Shown one piece after another: positions 1 to 10,944 of a stretch of 64,000 nucleotides of DNA (its first letter is position 1; the number at the start of each line of letters is the position of its first letter). Origin of the DNA: Patellaria atrata CBS 101060. Its lineage: Eukaryota > Ascomycota > Dothideomycetes > Patellariales > Patellariaceae. The notes beneath the pieces are model-generated. The model was not told the origin of the DNA, did no database searches, and was given only the letters and a program-made list of their open reading frames with translations. The stretch is taken from contig MU006093.1 of assembly GCA_010093705.1 (NCBI GenBank), positions 851,479-915,478 of the forward strand, in the 5' to 3' direction. The position numbers and the translations under genes were made by a program.

Positions 1-718
1 AATCGCGCATTAATCGCATCTCTGACTCGTAGTAGGATTATTGGTATCACCCACAATTCACAAAGAAAGATATGTTTTCCGGCAAGGATCGAAAAACCAC
101 ACCACCGTCGTGACATTCACTCTCAGCGCACAAGTACAGGCTTAGGCGATGTGACTGATCACATTCGGAGAATTTCCGAGCACATGCTACGCCATGTTAT
201 ACCACGTTGCACCAAAGGAATGATTCATCTGGAGTGTAATATTCTGGAAAGGGGTCCCCACGAGCCTCATCAGCGACCCTGCATCGCCCGTACAAAAGAC
301 AATGCGCTGCAATTGTGCTGCAGCACATCCATGGAGAGACTAAATTGCCGATGCATGACTTTGTCATACTCGCTGAGAGAGTTCAATAGCACCCTTCGTA
401 CCTGCATTTGAGCGCCCTTTCACAACGTCCTACCGGTTCGTCCCGCATCCGACGGATCATAGTGCAACCAAAGTAGGCACCGAGCATCCTTACCGATGAC
501 ACATAGTCGGAAATTTTTGCTGCGCAGCGAAGCGTAATACTACTTTGAGATGTGAGCCGGAATTATGATTCACGAGTCGAAAGGAGCTTGACCGGAACAT
601 GCGAAATCATACGATTACAAGCTGCTTCATTCTATCAGGGCTGTTCAGCAAGAGGAGTGAACTGGCATTGAAGAGGTCTGTTCAGTAGTTGAAAACCCCA
701 CGGTCGATTCTCTGCTCA
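1..718. other. Intergenic, no gene seen
   Basis: This is the left edge of the window, downstream of the HUS1 stop. Only short open frames without recognisable domains or splice-consistent extensions are present, and I see no repeats or RNA genes. Confidence 0.5.
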
Positions 719-1947
719 TCAGCCTGCTGTGTGAGCGATGTAGTACTGTGAATTGTCAATTTGATGTCGAAAATGCCTAACGAACACAAGAAAGAATACC
801 GTAAGCACAGAAGAATCTTCTTCCTCTTCTTCGCTTTGCAAATAGACATACAACACGATAGCATGCTTGTCACATACGCCTATCCATCGTCAGTCATTTT
901 GATCGGAAAACATTTCGTTTGTCTTTATTCACAAGCAATCACACGCCCACTAAGCTTCCCTATGGACAAAACCTTTGACAGGTCTTTCCCATCTATTCTC
1001 ACGGAAGCCCACCCCTCGAGACTCTTACCGTCGGCAGACCCCTTTTGCTTCATGATGGTGCTTGGATGGTTAGCGATGCCTTCTTCTCCCCCTTCTACCT
1101 GAGTAGGATCTAGTTCAGGATTAGAAAGTTCGGTCCAAAGGCAAGAAATATTCTGAGGATCCGTAACAACACTTAGTCGAAGACATCCATGCATGTTAGC
1201 CTCGAAATTGATGATCGGCCTGTTCTGACGACCACTACGAGAAACAGTATCCCGTATGGCTATCTGAGTGAATTGGTCTGAAATGCTCTTCAGGGCCTTC
1301 AAGTTGGGTAGTTGGATGTGTACATCAGGATCTGGACATCGAGGCTCATGGATATTTGCTACTGTCTCCGGGCTTAATACTCGGATTGGGATCTGCTGGT
1401 TGATCTCATGAGTTCGATCTGTATTGCCGGTGGTTTGAAGGTCAACGGTTTGACCATCGCCATCGAACTGGTCATTGAATGAGCTGCCAAATGTACCGGA
1501 AGAACCGCTGAGCGATGTTATCTTCAAACATAAAATCGGCTGGTTGCCAACTTTGGTAAGACGAAGTTCAGCAGCTACGGCATTCAGGGCGGATTTGAGC
1601 GCAGCTGTAAGTTGTCCAATTGGGATTTCAAGATTGATAACGTTGTCAGCTTGTGATACGATGGTGTACTGGTCAAACACGGTGTTCTAGCACCTCTTTA
1701 GTTTTATTTCCTGATAACAGTCACTCTAGACGTACGATGCTAAGCACACTGAATACTTATCAGTTGATAGAACTATAACCAAGAGAGAAGTCACTCACGC
1801 CCAAACCTGCGAGCCTTGCTCGGGTATGATGGTGAATCTGATATCATCTAAGCTCAATCTGACCCAACATATGCTCCCTATGGAAGTAAGTGCAGACACC
1901 AGCTTGTAGAAAGTATTGATATTCTGGACATCTGCCTTAAAGCGCAT
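719..1947 (-). CDS. HUS1: DNA damage checkpoint clamp subunit Hus1 (9-1-1 complex)
   Basis: This encodes a subunit of the PCNA-like Rad9-Hus1-Rad1 clamp, which is loaded at damaged DNA in the nucleus to activate the checkpoint. My model has five exons: 1947-1799, 1748-1736, 1686-933, 879-800 and 745-719, giving 340 aa. The N-terminus MRFKADVQNINTFYKL and the stretch FTIIPEQGSQVWA are typical of fungal Hus1. The centre has PDPDVHIQLPNLKALKSI, and the end reads HAIVLYVYLQ...VLTYYI, the usual last beta strands. The second exon is only 13 nt and supplies V-L-S-I between VWA and NTVFDQYT, restoring the family spacing. The four introns are 50, 49, 53 and 54 nt. CTGAT or CTGAC branch sites are visible in the first and third. 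The next gene, a P450, is divergent, with 470 bp between the starts. The family assignment is firm; the microexon is inferred from frame and homology spacing. Confidence 0.9.
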
Positions 1948-2417
1948 GATGGTTGAATAGGGTACGCGTTGCTAAAGACGCGTAGAGCTTTCTTCGGTAG
2001 TTGACGAATCAGTAGCGATGAGTGCACGGTCTCTATGAGAGGTAATTATCACCTCAGTGACCTCACAAGCTCAGCTAGCTTTTGACCTGCCTTTTTGTTC
2101 GTAAGGAGGGGCATCGATTCACGGACACAGCCAGTTTTTCGCTGCATCACGGTTCAAATTAATGAAGCCTCTCGGTTGCTAAGCATCGTCCAGTCGGCCC
2201 TCGATGCTTCGCAAGCTTTGCTTGATTGAGCCTGGATAGGATAAGCTTGTATGCATCATGATCGACCCGAGGCAGCACCCAGCTTGGATCGTCCTTCATA
2301 TGAGACTTTTAGATGGTGTTTCTATCTTCTCACTTAAATGGCTTTCCCTCCTCGTAGGTGGTATTTCTTCGATTCCGTGTTTGCTACTCCACTACTGTAT
2401 ATTTAAACCTTTTCAGT
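1948..2417. promoter_or_regulatory. Divergent promoter region HUS1/P450
   Basis: These 470 bp separate the HUS1 start (-) from the P450 start (+), so both promoters must lie here. I see no motif I can name with confidence. Confidence 0.4.
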
Positions 2418-4189
2418 ATGGCTCAGAAGGTCCATCCCTTGATTATAGCAATTCTTGTCTCTATATTTGAAGCGTGCATTCTTATTTATCTCTACAAATA
2501 CCTAGGTCGCAATGACATATCGTTTACATATGCTTTTCTCTTTTCTTGTGCTGTCAATCTTGCCTTATGGATTGTCTACATTACCCAGATCTACCCAAAC
2601 TTTATCAGTCCGTTACGCCATCTACCTAGTCCTTCCGTAAGTCTCCAAAACCCATAGACTGGAATATGAATTGATAGAGGAAGGGAGCTTGGCCGTTCCT
2701 AGGCCACATGTACGTTGCTTTTTCGAACCCTCCAGGACAGAACCTCCAGGAATTCGCTGCAAATATTCCTAACAATGGGATCATTTATTTCCAAGGGCTT
2801 TTCAAGGGTGACAGAATCCTATTAACAGATTCAAGAGCTCTTGCAGATGTACTGGTGCATAATGCTTATGATTTCGAAAAACCGAACAAAGCTCGCGTCT
2901 TTTTACGGCGTATCTTAGGCGATGGATTGATCCTCGTAGAAGGAGATCTTCACCGATTCAACAGAAAACATCTTATGCCAGCTTTCAGTTTTCGCCATAT
3001 TAAGGAACTCTATCCCATCTTTTGGAAGAAGTCGATCGAACTGACCCAGGCCGTAGAAGGGGAAATCAGGCACAAACGTGCGACTGAAAACAAGGAGAAA
3101 TTTACAGATGATACCGACGTCGAACTTAAGGAGTGGGCGAGCAAAGTTACATTTGATATAATAGGTGATGCGGCTCTTGGGCGCGACTTCAACACCCTCT
3201 GGAGTCCAGATGATCCGTTGACCAGTATTTATCACGAAGTTACTAGACCAGACTTAGGGAAAAACATACATTTCTTGCTTAATCTTCTTGGGCCACAAAA
3301 GCTGGTGTCTTTACTACCAATCAAGGAGGAGCTCCTTCTGAGAAAGAATAGTAAAGCATTAAGAGAACATTGCCGTGAGTTACTGCGGGAAAAGAAAGAG
3401 CGTATGAAATTGGAAAGCTCGGAGCATGTCGATATTCTTTCTATCCTGATCAGGAGCAATGACTTCGCTGACGATATGCTCATTGATCAACTCCTTACGT
3501 TCCTCGCGGCAGGGTTAGTGCAACTCACTTGATATCGAAAAGACTCCTTACTGACCAAATACAGACACGAGACTACCGCAGCAGCATTCACCTGGGCCGT
3601 CTATCTCCTTTCCATCCACCCATTCATCCAAACCAAGCTCCGCGAAGAACTCTTCGCCAACATGCCCGAACCCTACTTCCAAACCAACCCCTCCAACCCT
3701 CAAAGCCTCTTCGCCCTTCTCGACTCCCTCCCCTACCTCAACGCCATCTGCTCCGAATCCCTCCGCCTCTACCCCACCGTCCCCATCACCCTCCGCGATG
3801 CCGTCCGCCCCACCAAGATCCTGGACCAGCACATCCCCGCCGGCACCCAGGTGGTCGTCTCGCCGTGGGCCATAAACCGCAACCCGCACCTCTGGGGCCC
3901 GCGCGCGACCGAGTTCGTCCCCGAGCGCTGGATCGACGGCAGCGGCCAGGCGAACAACACCGGCGGCGCGACGAGCAATTATAGCAATTTGACGTTCTTG
4001 CATGGGTCGAGGAGCTGCATTGGGCAGGGGTTTGCGAGGGCGGAGTTGAGGGCGCTAGTGGCGGCGTGGGTGGGAAGGTTTGAGATGCGGATGGCGGATC
4101 CGACGGAGACGGTGGTACCGAGTGGGGTTATTACGATTAAGCCGAGAGATGGGCTAAGGTTGAGGTTGAGGCCTGTGGTGAGGAGTTGA
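2418..4189 (+). CDS. Cytochrome P450 monooxygenase
   Basis: This is a membrane-anchored heme monooxygenase of unknown substrate. Exons are 2418-2636, 2678-3513 and 3565-4189 (559 aa). The N-terminus has two hydrophobic segments within the first ~60 residues, followed by the proline hinge LRHLPSPS. The I-helix AGHETT is at ~351-356 and spans intron 2. The K-helix ExxR (ESLR) is at 416-419, the PERW motif near 477, and the heme-binding FLHGSRSCIG at 496-505 with ligand Cys503. All key P450 residues are present, so it should be active. The ATG at 2418 is the first in-frame ATG of exon 1. Intron 1 is short (41 nt); intron 2 is 51 nt with a CTGAC branch site. The gene is compositionally split: exons 1-2 are AT-leaning while exon 3 is very GC-rich, C-rich first and then G-rich. 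No biosynthetic cluster partners are nearby, so detoxification is as likely as secondary metabolism. Confidence 0.9.
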
Positions 4190-7100
4190 GGGAGTTGGGT
4201 CTGTATGGTTGATCTGCTTGAGGATACTGTAGAGTGCTTAGTCATAGGGTTATGATATCATGAGAGAAGTTCCTCTGTGATATATCCAGCCGTAGATATA
4301 TAAGTTTGCGGTTCATTAATAAAGATCAGAGGAGAAATTTGCATTAGCAGTCATCAAAAATCTCCTCATTTCAATATAGCTTCAAACAGACCACACGACA
4401 AATAAACCAACCAAAAGAAACATCCCAAGTCCCACAACTCCTCCTTCCCCCCCATCCACCCAGTCTACGACAAACCACGTGCCTCTACGGGAGCCGGTAA
4501 CCCAACGCGGTCGCACCCGCTCCCTCGTTCCCCTAGCAACCGCGTACAACCACCCACTTGATTGGCCAGTTCCAACCTCACGATTCAGCAGACGTTCGAC
4601 GAAAAATTAAAATTTCCTAGTCGGGTATAGTCGGCGGGCGGATTTCTATCGCGATATATGAGGGATGTCTGATTGATATCTGGGGATAATGCACCATACT
4701 AAGGAAGCAGTGGGGATGTAATATTATTTTACTGTTTATATTGTTAGACGGATCTGAGTGTGTGAGAGGGGTTTGGGTGAATTGGAATTGGGGTTGGGGT
4801 TGGGGTTGGGATTGGGATTGAGATTGGGATTGAGCGGGATGTATGGTGGATGTTGTTTTTCGAGTGGCCGGGAAGCGGATGGCCTGACGTGGCACAACCA
4901 CACACAGAGGTAGTTGAAAAGTTAATGGAGACTTGAAATATCATCTCATCTGCTATTTTCGCTTTATGACTGTATGTCCTATTACAAGCATCGGTATAAA
5001 GATTCGAATATTGAGGATAAGTGAACGGGGAAGGAAATAGAAATGTCTAAGAAATGGTGGTACTGGTTTGTCCTGTACTTAACATATTTAATAAGTGATA
5101 ACGCCTCCAATGACGAAAAAGGGGGGACTGGTTGCGGAGATAGGGTTGTAGTATCTGGCCGTCCGTCTACTCTGTGCTCTTTATCTGTAGTTAAACAAAA
5201 TAATGGATAGAAAATGGCAAGGCTATAAGTCTGGTCTTAAGAGATTCGTAGAGCTTTCCCAGCTTAGAGTGACATAGATATTTCGTTATGGGCCGCGAAG
5301 ACTTGAAGCGAACTTAAAAATGACGTCTTGACCCGGAGCAAGGAAAGTATAATACTGTTTATACGTAGATTGTTGACACGTCAACCAGTGATACGGTCCT
5401 GCATTTTGCTCATATTCTCACCAAATCTCACGGGGACAGCACAAATCGCTAGGGCACCAGCATATATAAATCTAGTGCATTCGTAGTGGACGGTTTGAAA
5501 CCTGTTCCGTGCACCTGGGTTGCAGGTCGTGAAATACAGTATCCTGATCATTCGATAAGAATATTCCCGGAAGGGGGATGCAGACACAAAGCGACACAAG
5601 AGAGATTCAATGAGTTGGATGAGCTTCTACAACCTGGATTGAAGCTCTCCCTGAATCGAGTAATTAAGAAGTGGTTGAAGGGAAATATCTAAAGCCTCTC
5701 AAGCTCATCAGGATACATGACAAAATATTATAAACATGCGCCAGCAAAAATGCGGAACAAATATAAGATTAAATTATTCTTAGAATCAAATAATAAAGTG
5801 AAACCCGTGCTACATCAGCAAGCGGACCGAAAGAGTTGACGAAGATAGATTGGACGGGTTTCGAGCTTCAGACCTTAAAATTTTCAACGAAGAACATGAA
5901 CAGATCTTTCTACTTGATCATGGATGCAGCTCTTTGAGGTCAAGCGAGTCGTTTTGCAGTATGGAGACTTGGTTTGAAGGGTATATCTAAGGGTAATTAT
6001 TCGAAAACGAAAAGAAATTCTATATTATGTGACCGTCTAGAGTGATATTTTTCCAGAACTATTTTAAAGAAAGAGAAACCAGATTAATGAAAACCTATTA
6101 TTTAATTTTTCATCGTCTTCTAAGTCCATGTTGGAGCTATCTTTCTTGCTATCGAATATGCTTAATCTTTTTCTAGATCAGAACTTTTCAAGGGAAGGCC
6201 GTCTATAGAAAAGAGCGACAGTCGGATAGAGAAAGAAGAACGGTACTCCACCAATGATAAACTGTTTTTATCATATTAGGAAATACTGGGTGAATTTTGT
6301 TAAAAATCTAGCCTTCTATTCGAAACTAGTTCGAATAATTAAGGTGCATATACGATTGACGTGCTCCCCAGTTCGTATCGGAAAACGTCAGGCGTTTAGA
6401 AGAACATCGACCTCGTCCTTAATTCTTGTAACGGAATGTACGGATGCTCGATATTCGAAGGTTGTGCAGCTAGCTCGTGTTCAAATAATATGTTTGCCAA
6501 TCCAAAAAGGCTCAACTGCCACTCTTTCTGATGAGTGTGAAGTAAATGAAAGATACTTATCTTTTCTCTAAATTCATATTAAACTCCGGTAGGGATACTT
6601 CCTGCTTATGTTATATGTGTCGTAGACTGTGAGAATAAGAACTGAGTAGAAGAATATTTGACGTGCTTTGGTGGAGATTAACTAAACAATAACTGAGAGC
6701 CTCATCCAGAGGACGGGGAACACAAAATACAAATGCGGTGATGGAGGATTGACCAGTGTAGCAATATTTCCAGTTCCAGTAGTATGATCTTCTCAGAAGA
6801 TCAAGGGTGTACCGGTGTGGTTGTGCTAGATATAAGCCAGCCTCGTCCGGACGCATCGTCGAGAATCGAGATGAACAAAAGTTGGTGCCTACGCAGGTAT
6901 ATGGAGTACTAGGGCGTAAGACGGAGAATCTATTTTCGATCCGTATACATGATTTGAGGATTGCGAAGCGTTAGTTCTTTGAGCTGGGAACCACAAGGCT
7001 ATGAGGGACTCATTTCCACCAAGTCCTTGTACTCCATACTGATACAGTTGTCCGAGTTCAGTTTTGGGCTGAGTCTTGCGAGGACTTTATCGGTATGGAT

Positions 7101-8064
7101 CCGATGTTGAATTAATGCCTTTTGTTATTAATTCAGGCGCGTAGAATTTTCATCGTAAGATGGTTGAAGTTGGTGGGGAGGTGAAGCTATAGTATTCCTC
7201 AGGAAGCTCCCCTTGCTCGTTGGGGGCCGATATGTACGCTTCTTTTGACGTCCAACAAGTCCTTAAGAGGACAATTATAGAGACGGACAGTAATGACAAT
7301 ATTACTCGTTCACCGGATTCATCGGAATCAATTTATTCTACATGAGCCACATTAGCAAATGGTCCAGTAACTTGAAAGCTTGGAATCGGAAATCATGTTC
7401 TCGTCCCATCTCGGCCAACGGCTGCACGGCAGGCAGAACTTTCGTAATTGAATCTAGCAAATGTGAAATATCAGAGCCAAAGCCACATAACTCGTATACT
7501 TCCATCCATCATGATGATCGTCCAATGATGTTGTGATAGGTATTCAGCTACGGGTCATGCGCCTGATGTCCACAAGGCTTCACGTGGAATGAGCAGAATC
7601 GATGAGTGCTCTGGTTGGACGATGAGGTCAGCCAGGGATATGAAACCTCTTGCAAAGGCTTAAAGTCGTCGCTGTTCCAGCTCTGAGCCACTCATCGTCC
7701 GCTACACGAGAATATTGACCGGCATCCATCATGCTGTGATGCTCTGATGCGCTGCAGGTTTGGACTAATTAGTTCATCTCAAAAGGCTGCCATAACCCGG
7801 CTTGAAGACTTGCTGAGAACGAAAGAAGCTCGTCGAACTTTTCGTTTGATTTCTCTTCTCAGTGAACTTTGTGTGAATCTTGTGACTAGGAACATACATA
7901 GTCCCGTCCAGTCTCTGTCACATTATCTTGGACAACGAAGTGCTTCCTTGGCCACTTCCTTGCGTCGTCATCAGCGTATTTGCTATAACTTTAAACACGC
8001 AGCTCTAGCATCGTCTACCTCTTACCTACCTTCATACAACTTCTACACTTCTCCGACAGAAACA
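4190..8064. other. Gene-poor interval of 3.9 kb
   Basis: Between the P450 stop and the MARVEL-like gene I find only short, domainless open frames and AT-rich sequence, especially 5700-6600. A G-rich hexamer array is annotated separately. One CACGTG palindrome lies at 4476-4481. I cannot support a gene, RNA or transposon here; an old, strongly mutated element cannot be excluded by eye. Confidence 0.45.
4781..4834 (+). repeat. Imperfect GGGGTT/GGGATT hexamer array
   Basis: About nine degenerate copies of a six-base unit (ATTGGA, GGGGTT, GGGATT, AGATTG variants) run in tandem. The runs of three or four G every few bases give G-quadruplex potential on the plus strand. Translated, it yields only Gln/Ser/Pro low complexity on the minus strand. 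It resembles, but is not, a TTAGGG telomere repeat. Confidence 0.6.
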
Positions 8065-8690
8065 ATGGCCTTCAACTTTACCTTACCGTTGCGCATCGTG
8101 CAAATACTTTTCAGCGTCATAGTGCTAGGACTACTCGCTTATGGTATGTACTATCCTGTTGCCGCAGCTCGACTGCTATGTCGGTTTATCGTCGACCAAC
8201 GCTGACTAGAATCCAGTCGCAAATTGGTGGAATCAATTCTGGTGGACATCATCGCCATCTGAAATCAACTTCCTCATCTTCTGCAGCATCTGGACACTCC
8301 TCGCGCTCGTATACCTGATCATCGCACCATGGAAATTCCCAGTTGCAGCCCACAAGTTCGCCATCCTCGGAGTAGAGGTTGTGACGATGATCTTCTGGTT
8401 TGCAGGTTTCATCGCTCTTGCTGCCTTCTTGGGTAACGGTAGAGAATGCCGAGGAAGTGTTTGCAACAGTGCTAGAGCTGGCGTCGCATTTGCGGCCTTC
8501 GAATGGTATGTATCTCTGATACAGCCTTGTATCGATTTCGGCAGCTGATTCTTGATATCATAGGCTTCTCTTCACGGCCACGACTGTTATGGCTGTTCTC
8601 CATGTCTACCGCACTCGTAACACTCATAACAACGAGCCTCCAGCGGAGATGCAAGTGCCAACCACTACTACGACTCCCAAGGTTGGTTAA
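8065..8690 (+). CDS. Small four-TM MARVEL-like membrane protein
   Basis: Three exons (8065-8143, 8217-8505, 8564-8690) give a 164-aa protein with four hydrophobic segments at roughly residues 7-27, 44-65, 70-98 and 117-140. The order N-tail, TM1, a Trp-rich loop (NWWNQFWW), TM2, TM3, a Cys-containing loop (GRECRGSVCNS) and TM4 is typical of fungal MARVEL-domain proteins. These usually sit in the plasma membrane or in membrane domains. The C-terminal tail is polar and Thr-rich. Introns are 73 and 58 nt with CTGAC and CTGAT branch sites. The frame is open further upstream, but the ATG at 8065 begins directly before TM1 and fits the family start. No function can be assigned beyond membrane organisation, and MARVEL assignment by eye is moderate. 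Confidence 0.75.
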
Positions 8691-9321
8691 GAGAATCGCC
8701 GCGATGATGATACCCAAGTTTGATGGGAGCTGTGTCTCTTATTAGACTGAAAGTTGGCGTTGTTTAGAAAGACTATGGTCTCCTTGAATTAATACCCAAC
8801 TCTGATGAGGACGGGGGTTTCCGGTTCAATCTTTATTACGATACCAATGCCTTTGGTGGGCTGCTATGGCTTATGCTTTACCTTGCTAGATAATTGAAAT
8901 CTTAATTTCAACTCACTCGGAGCTTCACCTATGACGTTTCCTGTGGCTGCATAACACTAATGCGCATTGCTAACTTCTCAGGGATAGATTCGCGTAACTG
9001 GATACTTAAAATTCTGAATGTGTATTTGCATATATGAATGATATTCAGGTCAGAGTAGAGTAATAGACAAGCTAAGACTGCTGCTTCGTACAAAGGAAGG
9101 ACAGACGGGAACACAACAAGCGGATGACAAATGCGGGCAGAAATGGAAAGTCGGGGAACACGCCAGCTCGACCGCCTAGCTCACCATATCTACTTCAACA
9201 TCTTTTGCCTCCCAGCTCACGATGTCTAGCATTCTTCAACACTCCGACTATTCTAGCATACTCTCATACGACTACAAGATACCCTAGAAACCCCCGAACT
9301 ATAAGACATACTAGGAGAGCA
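8691..9321. other. Intergenic, no gene seen
   Basis: This stretch lies between two plus-strand genes and should hold the terminator of the MARVEL-like gene and the promoter of the WLM gene. The frame of the WLM gene is open back to 9124, but that extension lacks recognisable domain sequence and is treated as leader. Confidence 0.4.
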
Positions 9322-10383
9322 ATGGCGGAAGCTACAGATCAAATCACCACCCCATCGTCATCGTCGGACGAGCTCCAACTCACAATAACCCACCACGGCA
9401 CACCTCACATCTTCACCCTCCCCTCCACCTCCACAATATCCGACCTCTCCACCGCGATCTCCAACGACCTCTCTATTCCCTCCTCGCACCAAAAACTCCT
9501 AATAACGCCACGAGTCGGCCTCCTCCGCGCCCCCTTCAAAGACCCCACCCTCCCCCTCTCAACCCTCACCTCGAAAAAGATCCTCCTGATGGGCAGCACA
9601 GCCGCCGAAGTATCTCAAATAACCAGCGCCAGCACAACGTCCCACGAACAATCCCTCCGCCGCGCAGCCGGTGGGCCCATAAAACCCGCCACACCCTCCC
9701 GGACACACAACCTGACCCGCACCCTCGAAGAAGCCCAATACACCTTCCACACCCTGCGCCCCCTCCCCTACCTCCCAGACCCATCGCGCTCCCTAGCCCT
9801 CCTCTCGCGCCTGCGCTCCGACCCAGGCATCAAAGCCACCATGCGGCGACATAAATTCTCCGTGCCTCTCCTCACGGAAATGGACCCCGCAGCCCACACC
9901 ACGCACGCCTCCCGGACGTTGGGTCTAAACCGCAACCGGGGCGAAGTGATCGAGCTCCGTCTCCGCACCGACGCCGGAGACGGGTATCGGGATTATAAGA
10001 CGATCAGACGGACGCTGTGTCACGAGCTCGCGCATAACGTGTGGGGGGAGCATGATGGGAGGTTCTGGGAGCTGTGTCGGAGGATCGAGAGGGAGGTTGA
10101 GAGGGATGATTGGACGAGGGGCGGGAGATCCGTTGGAGAAGAAGTGTTTTATGAACCCGATGTTGTGGCGGATCATGGGGGGTGGACTGGGGGGGAGTTT
10201 GTGCTTGGAGGGGGGAATGTTGTTGTGGGGGGTCAGACGGGGAGGGTGGAGGGAGGTGCTGATGGTGGGATGAGTAGGAGGGATATCTTGGCTAGAGCGG
10301 CGGAGGAGAGGGCGAGGGCTGGGAAGAGGGCGGAGCAGGAGGGTGGCGCTCAGGAGGGAAAGAAACCGGAGGGGACTGCGTAG
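9322..10383 (+). CDS. Ubiquitin-like domain plus WLM metalloprotease
   Basis: An intronless 353-aa protein. Residues ~15-90 (LQLTITHHGTPHIF...LLITPRVGLL) look like a ubiquitin-like fold. Residues ~140-290 are a WLM (Wss1-like) metallopeptidase domain with the zinc-binding motif HELAHNVWGEHD, placing H234, E235, H238 and H244 as ligands and catalyst. WLM proteins include the DNA-protein crosslink protease Wss1, and fission yeast has a comparable ubiquitin/metalloprotease fusion. Near the C-terminus RDILARAAEER (320-330) matches the VIM consensus Rx5AAx2R used to bind Cdc48/p97. The ATG at 9322 is preferred over the in-frame 9124 because the domain starts just after it. The 5' half of the coding strand is very C-rich and the 3' third very G-rich. 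Which substrate it cleaves cannot be told from sequence. Confidence 0.85.
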   Translation: MAEATDQITTPSSSSDELQLTITHHGTPHIFTLPSTSTISDLSTAISNDLSIPSSHQKLLITPRVGLLRAPFKDPTLPLSTLTSKKILLMGSTAAEVSQITSASTTSHEQSLRRAAGGPIKPATPSRTHNLTRTLEEAQYTFHTLRPLPYLPDPSRSLALLSRLRSDPGIKATMRRHKFSVPLLTEMDPAAHTTHASRTLGLNRNRGEVIELRLRTDAGDGYRDYKTIRRTLCHELAHNVWGEHDGRFWELCRRIEREVERDDWTRGGRSVGEEVFYEPDVVADHGGWTGGEFVLGGGNVVVGGQTGRVEGGADGGMSRRDILARAAEERARAGKRAEQEGGAQEGKKPEGTA

Positions 10384-10473
10384 TTTGGTGTATACATAGC
10401 GAGGCGTTGGTGTTTTGTTACTGTACACGTTCTCCCTGAGCGATTTTGGCGCAAATGGAATATCATGTGTTAG
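10384..10473. other. Short 3' interval
   Basis: This separates the WLM stop from the minus-strand open frame at 10474-10944. It probably contains the 3' UTR of the WLM gene; no motif is visible. Confidence 0.3.
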
Positions 10474-10944
10474 TCACATCGTCAGACCGAGAAATAAGAA
10501 TGTCAGCATAATAGCAGATATCATACTGTCAAATCCACCTCTCGTCTCTCTACCGTCCACCAACAAAAAATCTCTCCTTCCGTGATAGACCCATCTCACA
10601 TCCTCCCAAACACGAAGGAACCCATATCCCAGATCCAGAATAGCAAGCCAAGCGAACGCTATGAGGGTATCAACCCAATCGTGCGGAAAAAAAACAGTAA
10701 ACCTCCCAGAAAGAACACTTGGCGCCAAAAATCCCAATGCCATCGAAAAGAAAACAGAGAGCCGCATCAGAGGAAAATAAACATGCGTTTCATAGATATG
10801 GATATAATATCTGTTTTGATATGTCAAGTATGAAAACATGGTATAAAGCAATGTACCGGTCCCGCATGGTCCGGCCTGAACAAAAAGTTTTGATTCCCTG
10901 TGAACGAATTTAGTGGTATGATGCAGCTTTGAATATGTCACCAA
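10474..10944 (-). CDS. Possible small membrane protein or relic
   Basis: An uninterrupted 156-codon frame lies just downstream of the LicD-like gene on the same strand and overlaps its last bases. From about residue 57 it contains three hydrophobic stretches (LMRLSVFFSMALGFLAP, DWVDTLIAFAWLAILDL and a C-terminal SAIMLTFLFLGL), reminiscent of MARVEL-like proteins. The first 50 residues look non-coding, so a start at the methionine near 10767 or an unseen upstream exon is possible. It could equally be a decayed gene or chance. There is no independent support. Confidence 0.25.
   Translation of the reverse strand: MVTYSKLHHTTKFVHRESKLFVQAGPCGTGTLLYTMFSYLTYQNRYYIHIYETHVYFPLMRLSVFFSMALGFLAPSVLSGRFTVFFPHDWVDTLIAFAWLAILDLGYGFLRVWEDVRWVYHGRRDFLLVDGRETRGGFDSMISAIMLTFLFLGLTM

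Noticed and set aside
151-411. 86-codon plus-strand frame at the left edge
   Set aside because: Cys/His-rich but without spacing typical of a zinc-binding domain; no supporting neighbour or exon.
5486-5692. 68-codon plus-strand frame in the gene-poor interval
   Set aside because: No domain, no splice-consistent extension and no distinctive composition.
9925-10428. 167-codon minus-strand frame opposite the WLM gene
   Set aside because: Pro/Leu/Arg-rich low complexity produced by the G-rich sense strand; no domain.
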